Position numbers and translations under genes: made by a program
Shown: positions 1 to 10,155 of the stretch, piece after piece
Numbering within the stretch: position 1 is the stretch's first letter
How the letters are laid out: the number at the start of each line of letters is the position of its first letter
Source: Strix aluco
Taxonomy: Eukaryota > Chordata > Aves > Strigiformes > Strigidae
Reading direction: 5' to 3'
Length of the DNA: 64,000 nt
NCBI RefSeq assembly: GCF_031877795.1
Contig: NC_133970.1
Location: 47,188,828 to 47,252,827, forward strand
Notes under the pieces: model-generated
What the model was told of the DNA's origin: nothing
Databases searched by the model: none
Seen by the model: only the letters and a program-made list of their open reading frames with translations

Positions 1-813
1 GAGTAAAAAAACTATGACACAGGGATATTTCTTTGTTAACAGTTCAGCATTACAGCTGTGGCAATATGGGGAACTGAGTGTTCCAAATTTCTGAATTATC
101 TTGCTCATTAATATTTTTCTTTTCTTTCCAGGAGAGCTTACTTAGACACTATTGATTGTAGACTGGCTATTTTCAGTGTGTTGCAACTCCTGTGTACTGC
201 TGCTTTTCTGTATGGCACAAGGTGCATTACTAACAGGAAAAAGGGTCCAAAGAATGTAACTGTATGCTTGGAAACTCATATTACTTTAAGTGCAAGTATG
301 AATGTATTCATGTGTATGTAGAGAACTAGAGTGCACCTGCACATATAATGAAGACAAATTAGCATAGATATACAGAGAAGATGTATTTGATAGTAGAATT
401 TAAATGAGGACCAGTGATCTCAAATGGAAACTTGCATTTGCTAATAGGAAAGCAATTCTTCTAAAGTATATAATTAATGGTTGAAATTCAACACCTAATG
501 ATATAAAGTAGATTGATTTTTTTTGTAATAAAACGAGATAAATTATAATCAGTGTGTTTCATTTAGTTGCATCAGTAGCTGTAGTTATGACATTTAATTT
601 GGTATTTTATAATAATTTGCTAACTAGGTTATTCATCCTATGCATCGTCTATTAGGGTGATCTATCAGTTGCATGGCAATGAAGATCTAATCCGCATTCA
701 GTTAATAACACATACAGAGAAGTAATTGACATACTGCAAGGAAATCCTGCTATAATCTGATGTAATTGGAAAAGAACACAGAAGTTACATGAATGGAACT
801 CATAAAAATGTAT
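1..813. other. Non-viral flank of left arm
   Basis: AT-rich sequence with no recognisable coding region, ending at the TG that starts the LTR. The four bases before the LTR (810-813) are GTAT and could be one half of a target duplication. The matching second half cannot be seen because the provirus has no 3' LTR in the window. I see nothing else here. Confidence 0.5.
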
Positions 814-1558
814 TGATACAGAGAAATGATTACTTGTTTTAAGACTTATTTGCTTATTCACTTATAGAAAACCGCTTAGCAACTTATTTACTTACTTCTA
901 GCAAGTTATAGTATTCCTTATAGTATTTTTTGAATATTGCTAAGAATCCTGCTCGCCCAGACTGTTCTGTGGAATTTTACCAAGGACTACTGTGTCCATC
1001 AAAACAAAGCAGTTTACTGTGAAAATCTACCAAGAACTGCAGTGTTCAGCAAAATATCATGTTTTTGTCCTTGAGGAACAGGTGTGCTCTAACTAGTTGG
1101 GTCTTGGTAATGAGTAAAGATAGCCATGTACGGATGGTAGAAGTTCCATTGGTTCTCTTAGATAAGATAGAATGAGTAAACCGGCTGAAAAACACTCTTG
1201 TTATTCAAGAAATTGTCCAAGAGAATCTGTGCATGCTCCGGGGAAAAGTACAAGGTGAGAAAGACTACGAGCCTTCCTCCCAAAGCCCCCCGAAGACGCC
1301 CCCCAGGAGGCAATGCGCAGGTGCAAAGAGAACATAAACTGCTGACACCAGCCTCTAGAGCTAACCCAGCCTTACTCATGCATATGTATGTTTGTGTTAT
1401 GTAATCCAATGAATATGTATAGCCACACTCTGTAAGTTTTTGGTAAAATGTGCTGTTGGGGTGCAAGCTTTGTGGAGAAATCCCCTTGCACCCCGGCCGG
1501 AGTAAACATACCTGCTTTAGAACTCTCTCTGAGTTGTAGAGTCTTTTTCCACGAATCA
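814..1558 (+). mobile_element. 5' LTR of gamma-type ERV (LTR-C family), left arm
   Basis: A 745-bp LTR starting TGATACAG and ending AATCA, followed after two bases by a primer-binding-site-like sequence. The boundaries are set by comparison with two solo copies of the same family on the minus strand (9549-10155 and 25552-26290), which have 4-bp target duplications, as is usual for gammaretroviruses. Downstream gag and pol fragments are gammaretrovirus-like. Its mirror image lies at 6994-7738. Confidence 0.8.
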
Positions 1559-1560
1559 GT

Positions 1561-1578
1561 TGGCACCCCAGATGGGAC
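1561..1578 (+). other. Primer-binding site, left arm
   Basis: TGGCACCCCAGATGGGAC begins with the TGG that pairs with a tRNA CCA end and sits two bases after the LTR. I could not assign it with confidence to one tRNA. It also sits in the mirror position 6974-6991 on the minus strand. Confidence 0.6.
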
Positions 1579-2574
1579 CCTCTCTGTCCAGCTGCAGGAC
1601 CGGCTGAGAGAGGGACGTTCCAGGCACGTCCCTAGGCTTCTTTCTTGGAGAACCTCCTTCGCTCTCCCGATCTCGGCAGGGACAGACAAGGACCATCTAT
1701 CGGCGGATCAGGTATGTTGGAGAAGGGGGAGACCTGTAAGTCGTAAGGAGATGTCCTACGCGAGGTAAAGAGCCTTTGTGCTCGTCCCATCCCTGGGGTT
1801 GGGGTGCAAGTCCCCAACTAGAGTGGTAGTGGGCCCGTGGGTGGCAGGGTGGTTTCAACACTCTGACCACATTGGTATCCTGGGTCGACCTGGGTACTCC
1901 TAGTACGGGGGTATGGGAGTGGTGTGGCATTGCCGTGTTACCATCAAATGTAAAATCTGGTACCGTTTATAATAATTTAGTCGATATCGATCAGGTGTGG
2001 ATTTGTGGTAAATGATAAACGGCAAACGGCTCATGGTATATGATTTATGCTTTTGGCTTTGATTTATGACTTTTATGATTTAGCAATTGTTATAATTGAT
2101 GTTTTGATGTTTGTAGTATTTGTCATTTGATGTTGTGTGAGTAATAAGTGTGAGGGGCCCCTTTGTGTGGGTGTGTGACTGTTCTGCGGGTGTGAGACGC
2201 AGCCCAGCTGCAGCTGCGGAGTGCGGAGTTCTCTGACCCGCAGTTCCGTTACCCCGCGAGGGAAGCGGCCGCAGAGGAACGAAGCGCAGGGCAGACTCTG
2301 TACCAGTGGGGGGTAGTGCAGGACGAGGGAACATTCCTTAGTACAGAGCGCCCTAGTGCCCGCCCGCTGGGTCACTGGTGCTGCCTGTTTGTTCGGGCTC
2401 AGTGTTTGAGGTGTCACAGGTGAAATATCTCCTCTAGCGGGAGGCAGTAACTCTGTGTTCATTGTTGTCTTGAATTTAGGTGCGTACTCTGTGGGGAGAG
2501 TGCACCCTTGTACCATCTGCCTGAGGGGGTATTGTCAGCTTAATCAGGTAGCGTTTTAAGGTAAAGTAGACGAG
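1579..2574 (+). other. Long untranslated leader of gamma-type ERV, left arm
   Basis: About 1 kb between the PBS and the gag start, with no convincing gene. CAG followed by GTATGT near 1710 could be the retroviral splice donor. Packaging structures would be expected in such a leader, but I cannot demonstrate them. The mirrored copy is 5978-6973 on the minus strand. Confidence 0.55.
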
Positions 2575-2919
2575 ATGGGAAGCGACCAGAGTGGAGGAAT
2601 AGTCAAAAAGAGTCCCCTAGGCTGTATTTTAAAACACTGGAAGAAGATAGGGGGACCTCCAGGTGCAAGTGTGAATAAAAAGACACTAATAAAATATTGC
2701 AATCAGTGGTGGCCCCTATATCAATTGGATGAGGGGGAAAATGGCCCCTTAATGGGTCCTTGAATTATAACACCCTGCTACAAGTGATGTTGTTTTTAAG
2801 GAGGGAAGGAATTGGGATGAAGTCTCCTATGCAGACATGTTTTTCACATTCCGAGACCATCCTGAATATCAAACAGACTGTGGCCTGGCACCCCCACGAG
2901 ATCCACTAGTGCTGGCACC
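2575..2919 (+). pseudogene. gag: gag matrix fragment of gamma-type ERV, left arm
   Basis: The frame starts Met-Gly, so a myristoylation glycine is present. It shows the LGC-x-L-x-HW and YCNQWWP patterns of gammaretroviral matrix proteins. After 62 codons a one-base loss near 2760 puts a TGA in frame. The next frame continues with matrix-like sequence as far as the second LTR inserted at 2920. Gag builds the particle shell in the parent virus family. Here the gene is broken by a frameshift and by LTR insertion, so no functional product is expected. Confidence 0.8.
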
Positions 2920-3322
2920 TGTGGGAGGCATTGGCCTGTCAGCCTTGCACAGCCTGTGAGAAAGTGCTAGGCTTTGATGAAAAACAGGCCTTGGAAGAAA
3001 GATAAGAGGCTGTTGAGCTATGCCAAGGTGGCAGGGAAAAACAACGGCCAGCTGCAACACTGAACTGTGGAAAAGTACTGAACTGTGAGAAGATGGTACC
3101 GCGTGAACAGCGCGTGAACGAGAGGGTGATTGGTCTGCACAGCGCGTGTTAGAGTGGTCTGGTGCTGATAGGAGAAAAGGTTGATAGCTGTCTGATTGCT
3201 GATTTGTTAACTATGAAGTACGAGCTTTACCGACAGCATCCGAGAGCATAAGTATGTACGTTGTAACAATAAACTCTCTATCTTTCTGGAATTCATTGGG
3301 AGTTCGTGCCTCAGTTGCCACA
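2920..3322 (+). mobile_element. Solo LTR (LTR-D family) inserted in gag
   Basis: A 403-bp LTR starting TGTGGG and ending GCCACA, flanked by GGCACC at 2914-2919 and again at 3323-3328: a clean 6-bp target duplication. AATAAA at 3268-3273 is the poly(A) signal. Removing the LTR and one repeat rejoins the gag frame. Related sequence forms the LTR at 29234-29938. The inner edge of the inverted repeat falls inside this LTR, at 3212/3213, so its right part is single-copy. Confidence 0.85.
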
Positions 3323-4015
3323 GGCACCGGAAAAAGAAAATAAGGAAGGGAAAGAGAATGGGGCCGAAATAAAGGATTTACCAGAGTACTATAAACCACT
3401 GGTAGGAAGCCGACAAGAGGAGAGTGAAAGTTTGGAGGAGCCAGAGCCAGGCTCCCCGCCGCACAGCCCGTATCAGAGACTGGGATGGGAGAAGCGAGCG
3501 GTGGTGCCGGCTGCTCTGAGAGAGGCCGTAGGGCCGGATGGGGGGGCCCTGTCAGAATAAAAGTGCCGTTCACTTCCTTTGATCTTGCAACTTGGAAAAG
3601 TGCAGCAAAGGGGTATCGAAGCGACTCTGTTGTGGTGACCAAGCATTTTCAGTTTCTAATAAAACACCCGGGCTGGGACCCCAACAGAGGAGCCCATATG
3701 AGATTGCTAAATGCATACAGAGATTGGACTGTAAGGGGCATGGAGTGGGCTATACCGAAAGCAATTAACTGTGCGGCCCTATACGCAGGGACCTAAAGAT
3801 ACTCCATCATTATTCCTGAGGAAGCTGCGGGATACCATGAGGTGCCACACCCTTAGATCCAGGATCAGAGGTGGGAACACAACAGTTAGTGTCATTATTT
3901 ATAGGGCAATCAACACATGACATTCAAAAGAAGTTGCAAAAGCTGAAACTGCCAGAGAGTAGGAATTTGGAGACCTTGTTGGACAGAGCATAGAGAGTAT
4001 ATAGCAATAAGAGAG
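3323..4015 (+). pseudogene. gag: gag remainder (acidic linker and capsid) of gamma-type ERV
   Basis: It continues the gag frame broken by the LTR: an acidic, proline-rich linker, then capsid-like sequence with the gammaretroviral VPF-x5-DL-x-W start, then a GQS-x-DI-x-KKLQKL segment near the capsid end. It changes frame in a run of seven G at about 3540-3546 and has further stops near 3796. No nucleocapsid zinc knuckle and no protease follow: capsid-like sequence runs straight into reverse transcriptase at about 4016. The gene is non-functional. Confidence 0.7.
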
Positions 4016-4880
4016 GAGGAGATCTGCATCCTGTTGTAGCAAACCCATATACATTATTAATTAGATTAGTACCAGAATTGGCTTGGTTTACCATACTGGA
4101 CCTAAAAGACGCCTTCTTTTACTTGCCTTTGAGCTCCAAAACTCAGTTATTGTTTGCATTTGAATGGGAAAACCCGGAATCCAGAAGGAAGATGCAATTA
4201 ACATGGACTGTGCTACCCCAGGGGTTTAAAAATAGCCCCACTCTTTTTGGAAACCAACTAGCTAAAGATCTGGAGCAATGGGAGCGACCGCATGGAATCA
4301 GGGAAATTCTGCAGTATGTAGATGATTTATTAATAGCCACAGAGACTAAAGAAATGTGCATAACATGGACTATTAGTTTATTAAAGTTTTTGGGACTTAA
4401 TGGTTATCGAGTCTCTCCACAGAAAGCTCAAGTAGCTCATCAGCAAGTAACCTACCTGGGATACGAGGTCACAGCTGGCCAACGGACCCTAGGGACTGCA
4501 AGGAAGGAGGCCATCTGTCAGACCCCTCGGCCACAGACAGCTAAAGAGCTCCACTCCTAAGAATGACTGGATGGTGTCGCCTGTGGATATATAACTATGG
4601 ACTCATGGTAAAACCCCTTTATGAACTATTAAAATCAAATCCAAAAACCCTCACTTGGAATGGAGAGGCAGACAGAGCATTCCATCAGCTGAAAAGGAAG
4701 CTGATGGATGCCCCTGCTTTGGGCTTAGCAGACATCACTAAGCCTTTCTGGTTATTCTCCCACGAGAAACAGGGAATAGCCCTAGGGGTCCTGGCCCAAA
4801 ATTTGGGACCAGATAGGAGGGCAGTGGCATACTTCTCTAAACAACTTGATGAAGTAAGAAAAGGGTGGCCTAGCTGCCTT
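4016..4880 (+). pseudogene. pol: Reverse transcriptase fragment of gamma-type ERV
   Basis: RT core with LDLKDAFF, LPQGFKNSPTLF and the catalytic YVDDLL, followed by the connection domain with the PFWLF and VAYFSKQLD patterns typical of gammaretroviruses. A TAA at 4558-4560 interrupts the frame. The RT start and everything from nucleocapsid to the RT fingers are deleted. Near 4880 the pol reading stops abruptly, and the RNase H that should follow lies on the opposite strand at 4881-5339. Confidence 0.85.
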
Positions 4881-5339
4881 TCGGCCTTTTGTGCTGAGGT
4901 ATTTGGAGGAAGAGCTTTAGACTCTGTTACCTGATCTTCAGTGGTTATCTCATATCCTGCCTTGCAGATACCTTTTCAGACCAAACTGCTCCCGTCCTTA
5001 TGCCAGGATTCATCAGCTTCCTCTAATGGTTCCTCCTTGAGGTCTGGCCAGCTGGAATAGACTGCTTCAATCATTTCCAGGCAGTCGTGTGTCACTGGTT
5101 CTCCTGTGGTTCCACTGAGAAAAGAAGCTGGGTTGACAATATTAGTAACCTCTATTTCTATATCATCCTGTTCCACTAGGAGGGCTTGGTATTTCAGGTA
5201 CCTTTGGGGTGAAAGCCAGTGTCCTCCCTTCATGTTGAGTGCTGCAGACACTGTGTGGGATACTAGTACTGTGATTTTCTGGCCCAATGTGAATTTTCGT
5301 GCTTCCTGGATATTTAAAACTACTGCTGCTACTGCCCTC
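4881..5339 (-). pseudogene. pol: Inverted RNase H part of gamma-type pol
   Basis: Read on the minus strand from 5339 downward, this gives the end of the connection domain (HWLSP, LKYQALL) and the RNase H start (KDGSS, then ESKALPP). It is the piece expected directly after the + strand RT fragment that stops near 4880, so it has been turned round relative to its own RT. A stop follows the KDGSSLV stretch near 4976. The minus-strand upstream neighbour is the truncated LTR-D of the right arm, not RT. Confidence 0.85.
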
Positions 5340-5632
5340 AGTTAACAAATCAGCAATCAGACAGCTATCAACCTTTTCTCCTATCAGCACCAGACCACTC
5401 TAACACGCGCTGTGCAGACCAATCACCCTCTCGTTCACGCGCTGTTCACGCGGTACCATCTTCTCACAGTTCAGTACTTTTCCACAGTTCAGTGTTGCAG
5501 CTGGCCGTTGTTTTTCCCTGCCACCTTGGCATAGCTCAACAGCCTCTTATCTTTCTTCCAAGGCCTGTTTTTCATCAAAGCCTAGCACTTTCTCACAGGC
5601 TGTGCAAGGCTGACAGGCCAATGCCTCCCACA
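5340..5632 (-). mobile_element. Truncated LTR-D, right arm
   Basis: Mirror of 2920-3212. Only the first 293 bp of the LTR are present. On the minus strand its truncated end is joined directly to RNase H sequence at 5339, with at most one base of overlap. Confidence 0.85.
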
Positions 5633-5977
5633 GGTGCCAGCACTAGTGGATCTCGTGGGGGTGCCAGGCCACAGTCTGTTTGATATTCAGGATGGTCTCG
5701 GAATGTGAAAAACATGTCTGCATAGGAGACTTCATCCCAATTCCTTCCCTCCTTAAAAACAACATCACTTGTAGCAGGGTGTTATAATTCAAGGACCCAT
5801 TAAGGGGCCATTTTCCCCCTCATCCAATTGATATAGGGGCCACCACTGATTGCAATATTTTATTAGTGTCTTTTTATTCACACTTGCACCTGGAGGTCCC
5901 CCTATCTTCTTCCAGTGTTTTAAAATACAGCCTAGGGGACTCTTTTTGACTATTCCTCCACTCTGGTCGCTTCCCAT
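5633..5977 (-). pseudogene. gag: gag matrix fragment, right arm
   Basis: Exact mirror of the left-arm fragment, with the same 62-codon Met-Gly start (5977 down to 5789) and the same one-base loss. Sharing the identical lesion shows that the two arms descend from one already broken sequence. Confidence 0.85.
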
Positions 5978-6991
5978 CTCGTCTACTTTACCTTAAAACG
6001 CTACCTGATTAAGCTGACAATACCCCCTCAGGCAGATGGTACAAGGGTGCACTCTCCCCACAGAGTACGCACCTAAATTCAAGACAACAATGAACACAGA
6101 GTTACTGCCTCCCGCTAGAGGAGATATTTCACCTGTGACACCTCAAACACTGAGCCCGAACAAACAGGCAGCACCAGTGACCCAGCGGGCGGGCACTAGG
6201 GCGCTCTGTACTAAGGAATGTTCCCTCGTCCTGCACTACCCCCCACTGGTACAGAGTCTGCCCTGCGCTTCGTTCCTCTGCGGCCGCTTCCCTCGCGGGG
6301 TAACGGAACTGCGGGTCAGAGAACTCCGCACTCCGCAGCTGCAGCTGGGCTGCGTCTCACACCCGCAGAACAGTCACACACCCACACAAAGGGGCCCCTC
6401 ACACTTATTACTCACACAACATCAAATGACAAATACTACAAACATCAAAACATCAATTATAACAATTGCTAAATCATAAAAGTCATAAATCAAAGCCAAA
6501 AGCATAAATCATATACCATGAGCCGTTTGCCGTTTATCATTTACCACAAATCCACACCTGATCGATATCGACTAAATTATTATAAACGGTACCAGATTTT
6601 ACATTTGATGGTAACACGGCAATGCCACACCACTCCCATACCCCCGTACTAGGAGTACCCAGGTCGACCCAGGATACCAATGTGGTCAGAGTGTTGAAAC
6701 CACCCTGCCACCCACGGGCCCACTACCACTCTAGTTGGGGACTTGCACCCCAACCCCAGGGATGGGACGAGCACAAAGGCTCTTTACCTCGCGTAGGACA
6801 TCTCCTTACGACTTACAGGTCTCCCCCTTCTCCAACATACCTGATCCGCCGATAGATGGTCCTTGTCTGTCCCTGCCGAGATCGGGAGAGCGAAGGAGGT
6901 TCTCCAAGAAAGAAGCCTAGGGACGTGCCTGGAACGTCCCTCTCTCAGCCGGTCCTGCAGCTGGACAGAGAGGGTCCCATCTGGGGTGCCA
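5978..6991 (-). other. Leader and PBS, right arm
   Basis: Mirror of 1561-2574. The primer-binding site is at 6974-6991. No independent gene is seen. Confidence 0.6.
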
Positions 6992-6993
6992 AC

Positions 6994-7738
6994 TGATTCG
7001 TGGAAAAAGACTCTACAACTCAGAGAGAGTTCTAAAGCAGGTATGTTTACTCCGGCCGGGGTGCAAGGGGATTTCTCCACAAAGCTTGCACCCCAACAGC
7101 ACATTTTACCAAAAACTTACAGAGTGTGGCTATACATATTCATTGGATTACATAACACAAACATACATATGCATGAGTAAGGCTGGGTTAGCTCTAGAGG
7201 CTGGTGTCAGCAGTTTATGTTCTCTTTGCACCTGCGCATTGCCTCCTGGGGGGCGTCTTCGGGGGGCTTTGGGAGGAAGGCTCGTAGTCTTTCTCACCTT
7301 GTACTTTTCCCCGGAGCATGCACAGATTCTCTTGGACAATTTCTTGAATAACAAGAGTGTTTTTCAGCCGGTTTACTCATTCTATCTTATCTAAGAGAAC
7401 CAATGGAACTTCTACCATCCGTACATGGCTATCTTTACTCATTACCAAGACCCAACTAGTTAGAGCACACCTGTTCCTCAAGGACAAAAACATGATATTT
7501 TGCTGAACACTGCAGTTCTTGGTAGATTTTCACAGTAAACTGCTTTGTTTTGATGGACACAGTAGTCCTTGGTAAAATTCCACAGAACAGTCTGGGCGAG
7601 CAGGATTCTTAGCAATATTCAAAAAATACTATAAGGAATACTATAACTTGCTAGAAGTAAGTAAATAAGTTGCTAAGCGGTTTTCTATAAGTGAATAAGC
7701 AAATAAGTCTTAAAACAAGTAATCATTTCTCTGTATCA
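6994..7738 (-). mobile_element. Gamma-type LTR (LTR-C), right arm
   Basis: Mirror of 814-1558, on the minus strand. Both LTRs are 5' LTRs with the same outside flank, an arrangement no normal provirus produces. Confidence 0.8.
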
Positions 7739-8551
7739 ATACATTTTTATGAGTTCCATTCATGTAACTTCTGTGTTCTTTTCCAATTACATCAGATTAT
7801 AGCAGGATTTCCTTGCAGTATGTCAATTACTTCTCTGTATGTGTTATTAACTGAATGCGGATTAGATCTTCATTGCCATGCAACTGATAGATCACCCTAA
7901 TAGACGATGCATAGGATGAATAACCTAGTTAGCAAATTATTATAAAATACCAAATTAAATGTCATAACTACAGCTACTGATGCAACTAAATGAAACACAC
8001 TGATTATAATTTATCTCGTTTTATTACAAAAAAAATCAATCTACTTTATATCATTAGGTGTTGAATTTCAACCATTAATTATATACTTTAGAAGAATTGC
8101 TTTCCTATTAGCAAATGCAAGTTTCCATTTGAGATCACTGGTCCTCATTTAAATTCTACTATCAAATACATCTTCTCTGTATATCTATGCTAATTTGTCT
8201 TCATTATATGTGCAGGTGCACTCTAGTTCTCTACATACACATGAATACATTCATACTTGCACTTAAAGTAATATGAGTTTCCAAGCATACAGTTACATTC
8301 TTTGGACCCTTTTTCCTGTTAGTAATGCACCTTGTGCCATACAGAAAAGCAGCAGTACACAGGAGTTGCAACACACTGAAAATAGCCAGTCTACAATCAA
8401 TAGTGTCTAAGTAAGCTCTCCTGGAAAGAAAAGAAAAATATTAATGAGCAAGATAATTCAGAAATTTGGAACACTCAGTTCCCCATATTGCCACAGCTGT
8501 AATGCTGAACTGTTAACAAAGAAATATCCCTGTGTCATAGTTTTTTTACTC
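7739..8551. other. Non-viral flank of right arm
   Basis: Mirror of 1-813, AT-rich, with no gene seen. Confidence 0.5.
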
Positions 8552-8815
8552 CATTTTCACTTCTCCATGAAACAAATTTAGTCTCAGTCCTGGAAGTGGC
8601 ATGTGAGTCACTCTATACTTCCCAGGGTCAGTAACATTCATGAAGTTGCACATGTAAGAGTGGGATCTAACTGGCTTGGACTGAATTCTGAGGTCTGTCC
8701 TCACTGGGGCAGGGGGACATTCAAGGGGGACTCTAGCAATGTGGTAGGAAAGGTCTAGCAGGAAGTAACGCATCTCCATTACCTTATCTGGCAGAGGTCC
8801 TCCAGCTCCCCAACT
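8552..8815 (-). other. Unrecognised peptide-like stretch between inverted repeat and CR1
   Basis: On the minus strand about 80 codons are open without interruption and end at a TAA that lies just inside the arm. The peptide is balanced in composition, with several Cys, Pro and Tyr and little repetition. It does not look like the CR1 reading frame to its right. I do not recognise it. It could be a retrotransposed exon, an unidentified transposon part or chance. Confidence 0.3.
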
Positions 8816-9548
8816 AAGTTCTGCCACACATGTTGCTGAGGGTGCACTCGATCCCGTTGTCCATGTCGCCAACAAAGATGTTAAACAGCGCTGGTCCCAA
8901 TACCGACCCCTGAGGAACACCACTCGTCACTGGTCTCCACCCGGACATCGAGCCATTGACTGCAACTCTTTGAGTGCGACCATCCAGTCAATTCCTTATC
9001 TACCGAGTGGTCCATCTGTCAAATCCATGTCTCTCCAATTTAGATACAAGGATGTCATGTGGGACAGTGTCAAATGCTTTGCACAAGTCCAGGCAGATGA
9101 CATCAGTTTCTCTTCCCTTATCCACCAACACTGGAACCCCATCATAGAAGGCCACCAAACTTGTCAGACACAATTTGCCCTTATGAAGCCATGTTGACTG
9201 TCACCAATCACCTCCTTATTTTCCATGTGCCTTAGCATAGTTACCAGGAGGATCCACTCCCATGATCTTGCCAGGCACAGAGGTAAGGGTGACTGGCCTG
9301 TAGTTCCCTGGGTCTTCCGTTTTCCCTTTTTAAAAATGGGGGTTATGTTTCCCCTTTTCCAGTCAGTGGGAACTTCAGTGGACTGCCATGACTTCTCAAA
9401 TATGATGGATAGTGTCTTAGCCACTTCATCCACCAGTTCCCTCAGGACCTGTGGATGCATCTCATCAGCTCCCATGGATCTGTGCACCTTCAGGTTCCTT
9501 AGATGGTCTCGAACCTGATCTTCTCCTACAGTGGGCGGTTCTAGGTAT
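8816..9548 (-). mobile_element. CR1 LINE fragment
   Basis: The minus strand encodes CR1 reverse transcriptase sequence: the GADEMHPQVLRELVDEVAK, SIIFEKSWQ and DWK-x-GNITPIFKKG patterns. The frame then breaks and resumes in the GDSQHGFI region. It is truncated at both ends. Its 5' side abuts the solo LTR at 9549, which probably inserted into or beside it. CR1 is the dominant bird LINE. Confidence 0.92.
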
Positions 9549-10155
9549 TGATTTGCATAAACAGACTCTGCAACTCAGAGAGAGTTCTAAAGCAGGTATG
9601 TTTACTCCAGTGCCGGGATGCAAGGGGATTTCTCCACAAAGCTTGCACACCAACAGCACATTTTACCAGAAACTTATCGAGTGTGGCTATACATATTCAT
9701 TGGATTACATAACACAAACATACATATGCATGAGTAAGGCTGGGTTAGTTCTAGAGGCTGGTGTCAGCAGTTTATGTTCTCTTTGCACCTGCGCAGATTC
9801 TCTTAGCCAATTTCTTGAATAACAAGAGTGGTTCCCGCTGGTTTACCACCTCTATCTTATCTAAAAGCACCAGTCTACTAATTTCTACCGCCCATATATG
9901 TCTATCTATCCATTATAAAGACTAAACTTGCTAGAACACATCTACTTTCCAAGGACATGTCTCTTATTTTTGCCAAACATAGTAATTCTTGGCAAGTTTC
10001 CACAGAAAACTGCTTTGTTTTGATGAACACAATAGTCCTTGGTAAGCTTCCACAGAACAGTCAGGACAGGCAGGATTATTAAGCAATATTCAGAAATCAT
10101 TATAAGTTGCTATAAGTAAATAAGTTGCAAAGTAGGTGATCATTTCCTTGTATCA
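9549..10155 (-). mobile_element. Solo gamma-type LTR (LTR-C)
   Basis: Same family as 814-1558, reversed. GTAT at 9545-9548 recurs at 10156-10159, a 4-bp target duplication. A segment of about 110 bp found in the other copies (1250-1360 region) is missing here. No internal proviral sequence is attached, so it is a solo LTR left by LTR-LTR recombination. Confidence 0.88.

Larger units (their letters stand above)
1..3212 (+). repeat. Left arm of a giant inverted repeat
   Basis: Base i of this arm pairs with base 8552-i of the right arm. I compared several stretches across the whole length and saw no mismatch, and all open frames recur unchanged. The inner end is sharp: pairing stops after 3212, inside an LTR. 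The outer end is cut off by the window, so the true arm may be longer. The arm holds about 0.8 kb of apparently non-viral flank, a gamma-type LTR, PBS and leader, the gag matrix start and part of a second LTR. Because flank is duplicated too, this is DNA-level inverted duplication or an assembly artefact, not two separate integrations. Confidence 0.93.
5340..8551 (-). repeat. Right arm of the giant inverted repeat
   Basis: Mirror image of 1-3212. Pairing begins exactly at 5340, and 8551 corresponds to window base 1. After 8551 the sequence changes to unrelated DNA, but whether the left arm also ends there cannot be seen. Contents on the minus strand, from outside in: flank, LTR, PBS, leader, matrix fragment, 293 bp of LTR-D. 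The spacer between the arms is 2127 bp. Confidence 0.93.

Noticed and set aside
2073..2516. 147-codon minus-strand frame in the ERV leader (mirrored at 6036-6479)
   Set aside because: Antisense to a retroviral leader; appears twice only because of the inverted repeat.
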